Origin: Dyadobacter sp. 50-39
GTDB lineage: Bacteria > Bacteroidota > Bacteroidia > Cytophagales > Spirosomataceae
Length of the DNA: 64,000 nt
Direction: 5' to 3'
Assembly: GCA_001898145.1 (NCBI GenBank)
Contig: MKSR01000029.1
Coordinates: 822,244 to 886,243 of the forward strand
Positions 63,949 to 64,000 of this stretch are shown here, one piece after another. Position numbers and translations under genes: made by a program. A model generated the notes under the pieces. The model saw only the letters and a program-made list of their open reading frames with translations. It had not been told where the DNA came from and ran no database searches. Position 1 is the stretch's first letter. The number at the start of each line of letters is the position of its first letter.

Positions 63949-64000
63949 ATGAAAAAAGAGCAAAGCAAATCCCAGCAACGCTATCAGCAGCTTTACCGGC
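63949..64000 (+). CDS. Partial gene start at the window edge
   Basis: An ATG at 63949 opens a frame that runs off the window after 17 codons (MKKEQSKSQQRYQQLYR). It is Lys/Gln-rich at the start with no signal peptide, and lies 54 bases after the small lipoprotein. Too little is visible to assign it. Confidence 0.35.
   Translation, partial: MKKEQSKSQQRYQQLYR

Noticed and set aside
1-64000. CRISPR array, tRNA/rRNA gene or insertion sequence
   Set aside because: No regularly spaced repeats, cloverleaf-like segments or transposase reading frames were seen on reading through the window.

Overview
The window looks like a chromosomal segment of a Bacteroidota bacterium, order Cytophagales, most likely Dyadobacter or a close Spirosomataceae relative (inference). 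The evidence is type IX secretion and gliding genes (gldD, a PorZ-like protein, two C25 sortase-like proteases, several T9SS C-terminal sorting domains), promoters of the Bacteroidota form TTTG-N19/20-TAnnTTTG, little Shine-Dalgarno sequence, many SusD-free lipoproteins and FG-GAP surface proteins, and malate:quinone oxidoreductase. No rRNA, tRNA, CRISPR array, phage or insertion sequence was seen.

Layout. 1-5.2 kb: MerC-domain membrane protein, serine hydrolase, an IlvD/Edd-type sugar-acid dehydratase with an SDR, and a catalytically degenerate ImmA/IrrE-like protein. 5.2-15 kb: gldD-glmS, a short GT5 starch-synthase-domain protein divergent from panC, a lower-GC orphan, a Tat-exported Gfo/Idh oxidoreductase, then panD, a flippase-like membrane protein, rfaE2 and a YugP-type Zn peptidase. 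15-22 kb: a frameshifted FG-GAP gene, gcvT, comB, a six-module surface protein coupled to porZ, and udk. 23.6-25.8 kb: a lasso-peptide locus made of only a precursor and an asparagine-synthetase-like cyclase, with a strong hairpin and T-tract near the 5' end of the cyclase frame. 25.8-32.2 kb: two tandem PorU2-like C25 proteases. 32.6-35 kb: collagen-like lipoprotein and mqo. 35-40.7 kb: an operon with a sugar isomerase/epimerase, an FG-GAP protein and a large PVC-type cytochrome c/propeller lipoprotein. 40.8-45.1 kb: a T9SS cargo protein and three tandem paralogues with YadA-head-like repeats and self-cleaving S74 chaperone domains. 45.2-50 kb: a lipoprotein of the DUF6786 type, rhaT and a large FG-GAP T9SS protein. 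50-53 kb: murF, then a peroxiredoxin and an AhpD-like partner. 53-59 kb: a five-gene operon of lipoproteins and a membrane protein downstream of a LytS/LytR-type two-component system. 59-64 kb: ahcY, mscS, two lipoproteins, a SHOCT protein and the start of another gene.

How it fits together. Housekeeping genes (glmS, panC/panD, gcvT, udk, murF, ahcY, mqo) are interleaved with surface-display and polysaccharide/sugar-use genes. The main themes are T9SS export and maturation (GldD, PorZ, PorU2-like proteases and their cargo), oxidative degradation of sugars in the periplasm (Gfo/Idh, PVC-type cytochrome, RhaT, aldonate dehydratase), and surface lipoproteins. The feature most worth following is the minimal lasso-peptide locus: the precursor has the expected YxxP leader motif, the Thr at -2 and a Gly1/Asp8 ring, but no B protein (RRE or leader peptidase) lies beside it. 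Long perfect inverted repeats sit in several intergenic gaps, mostly at convergent gene ends.
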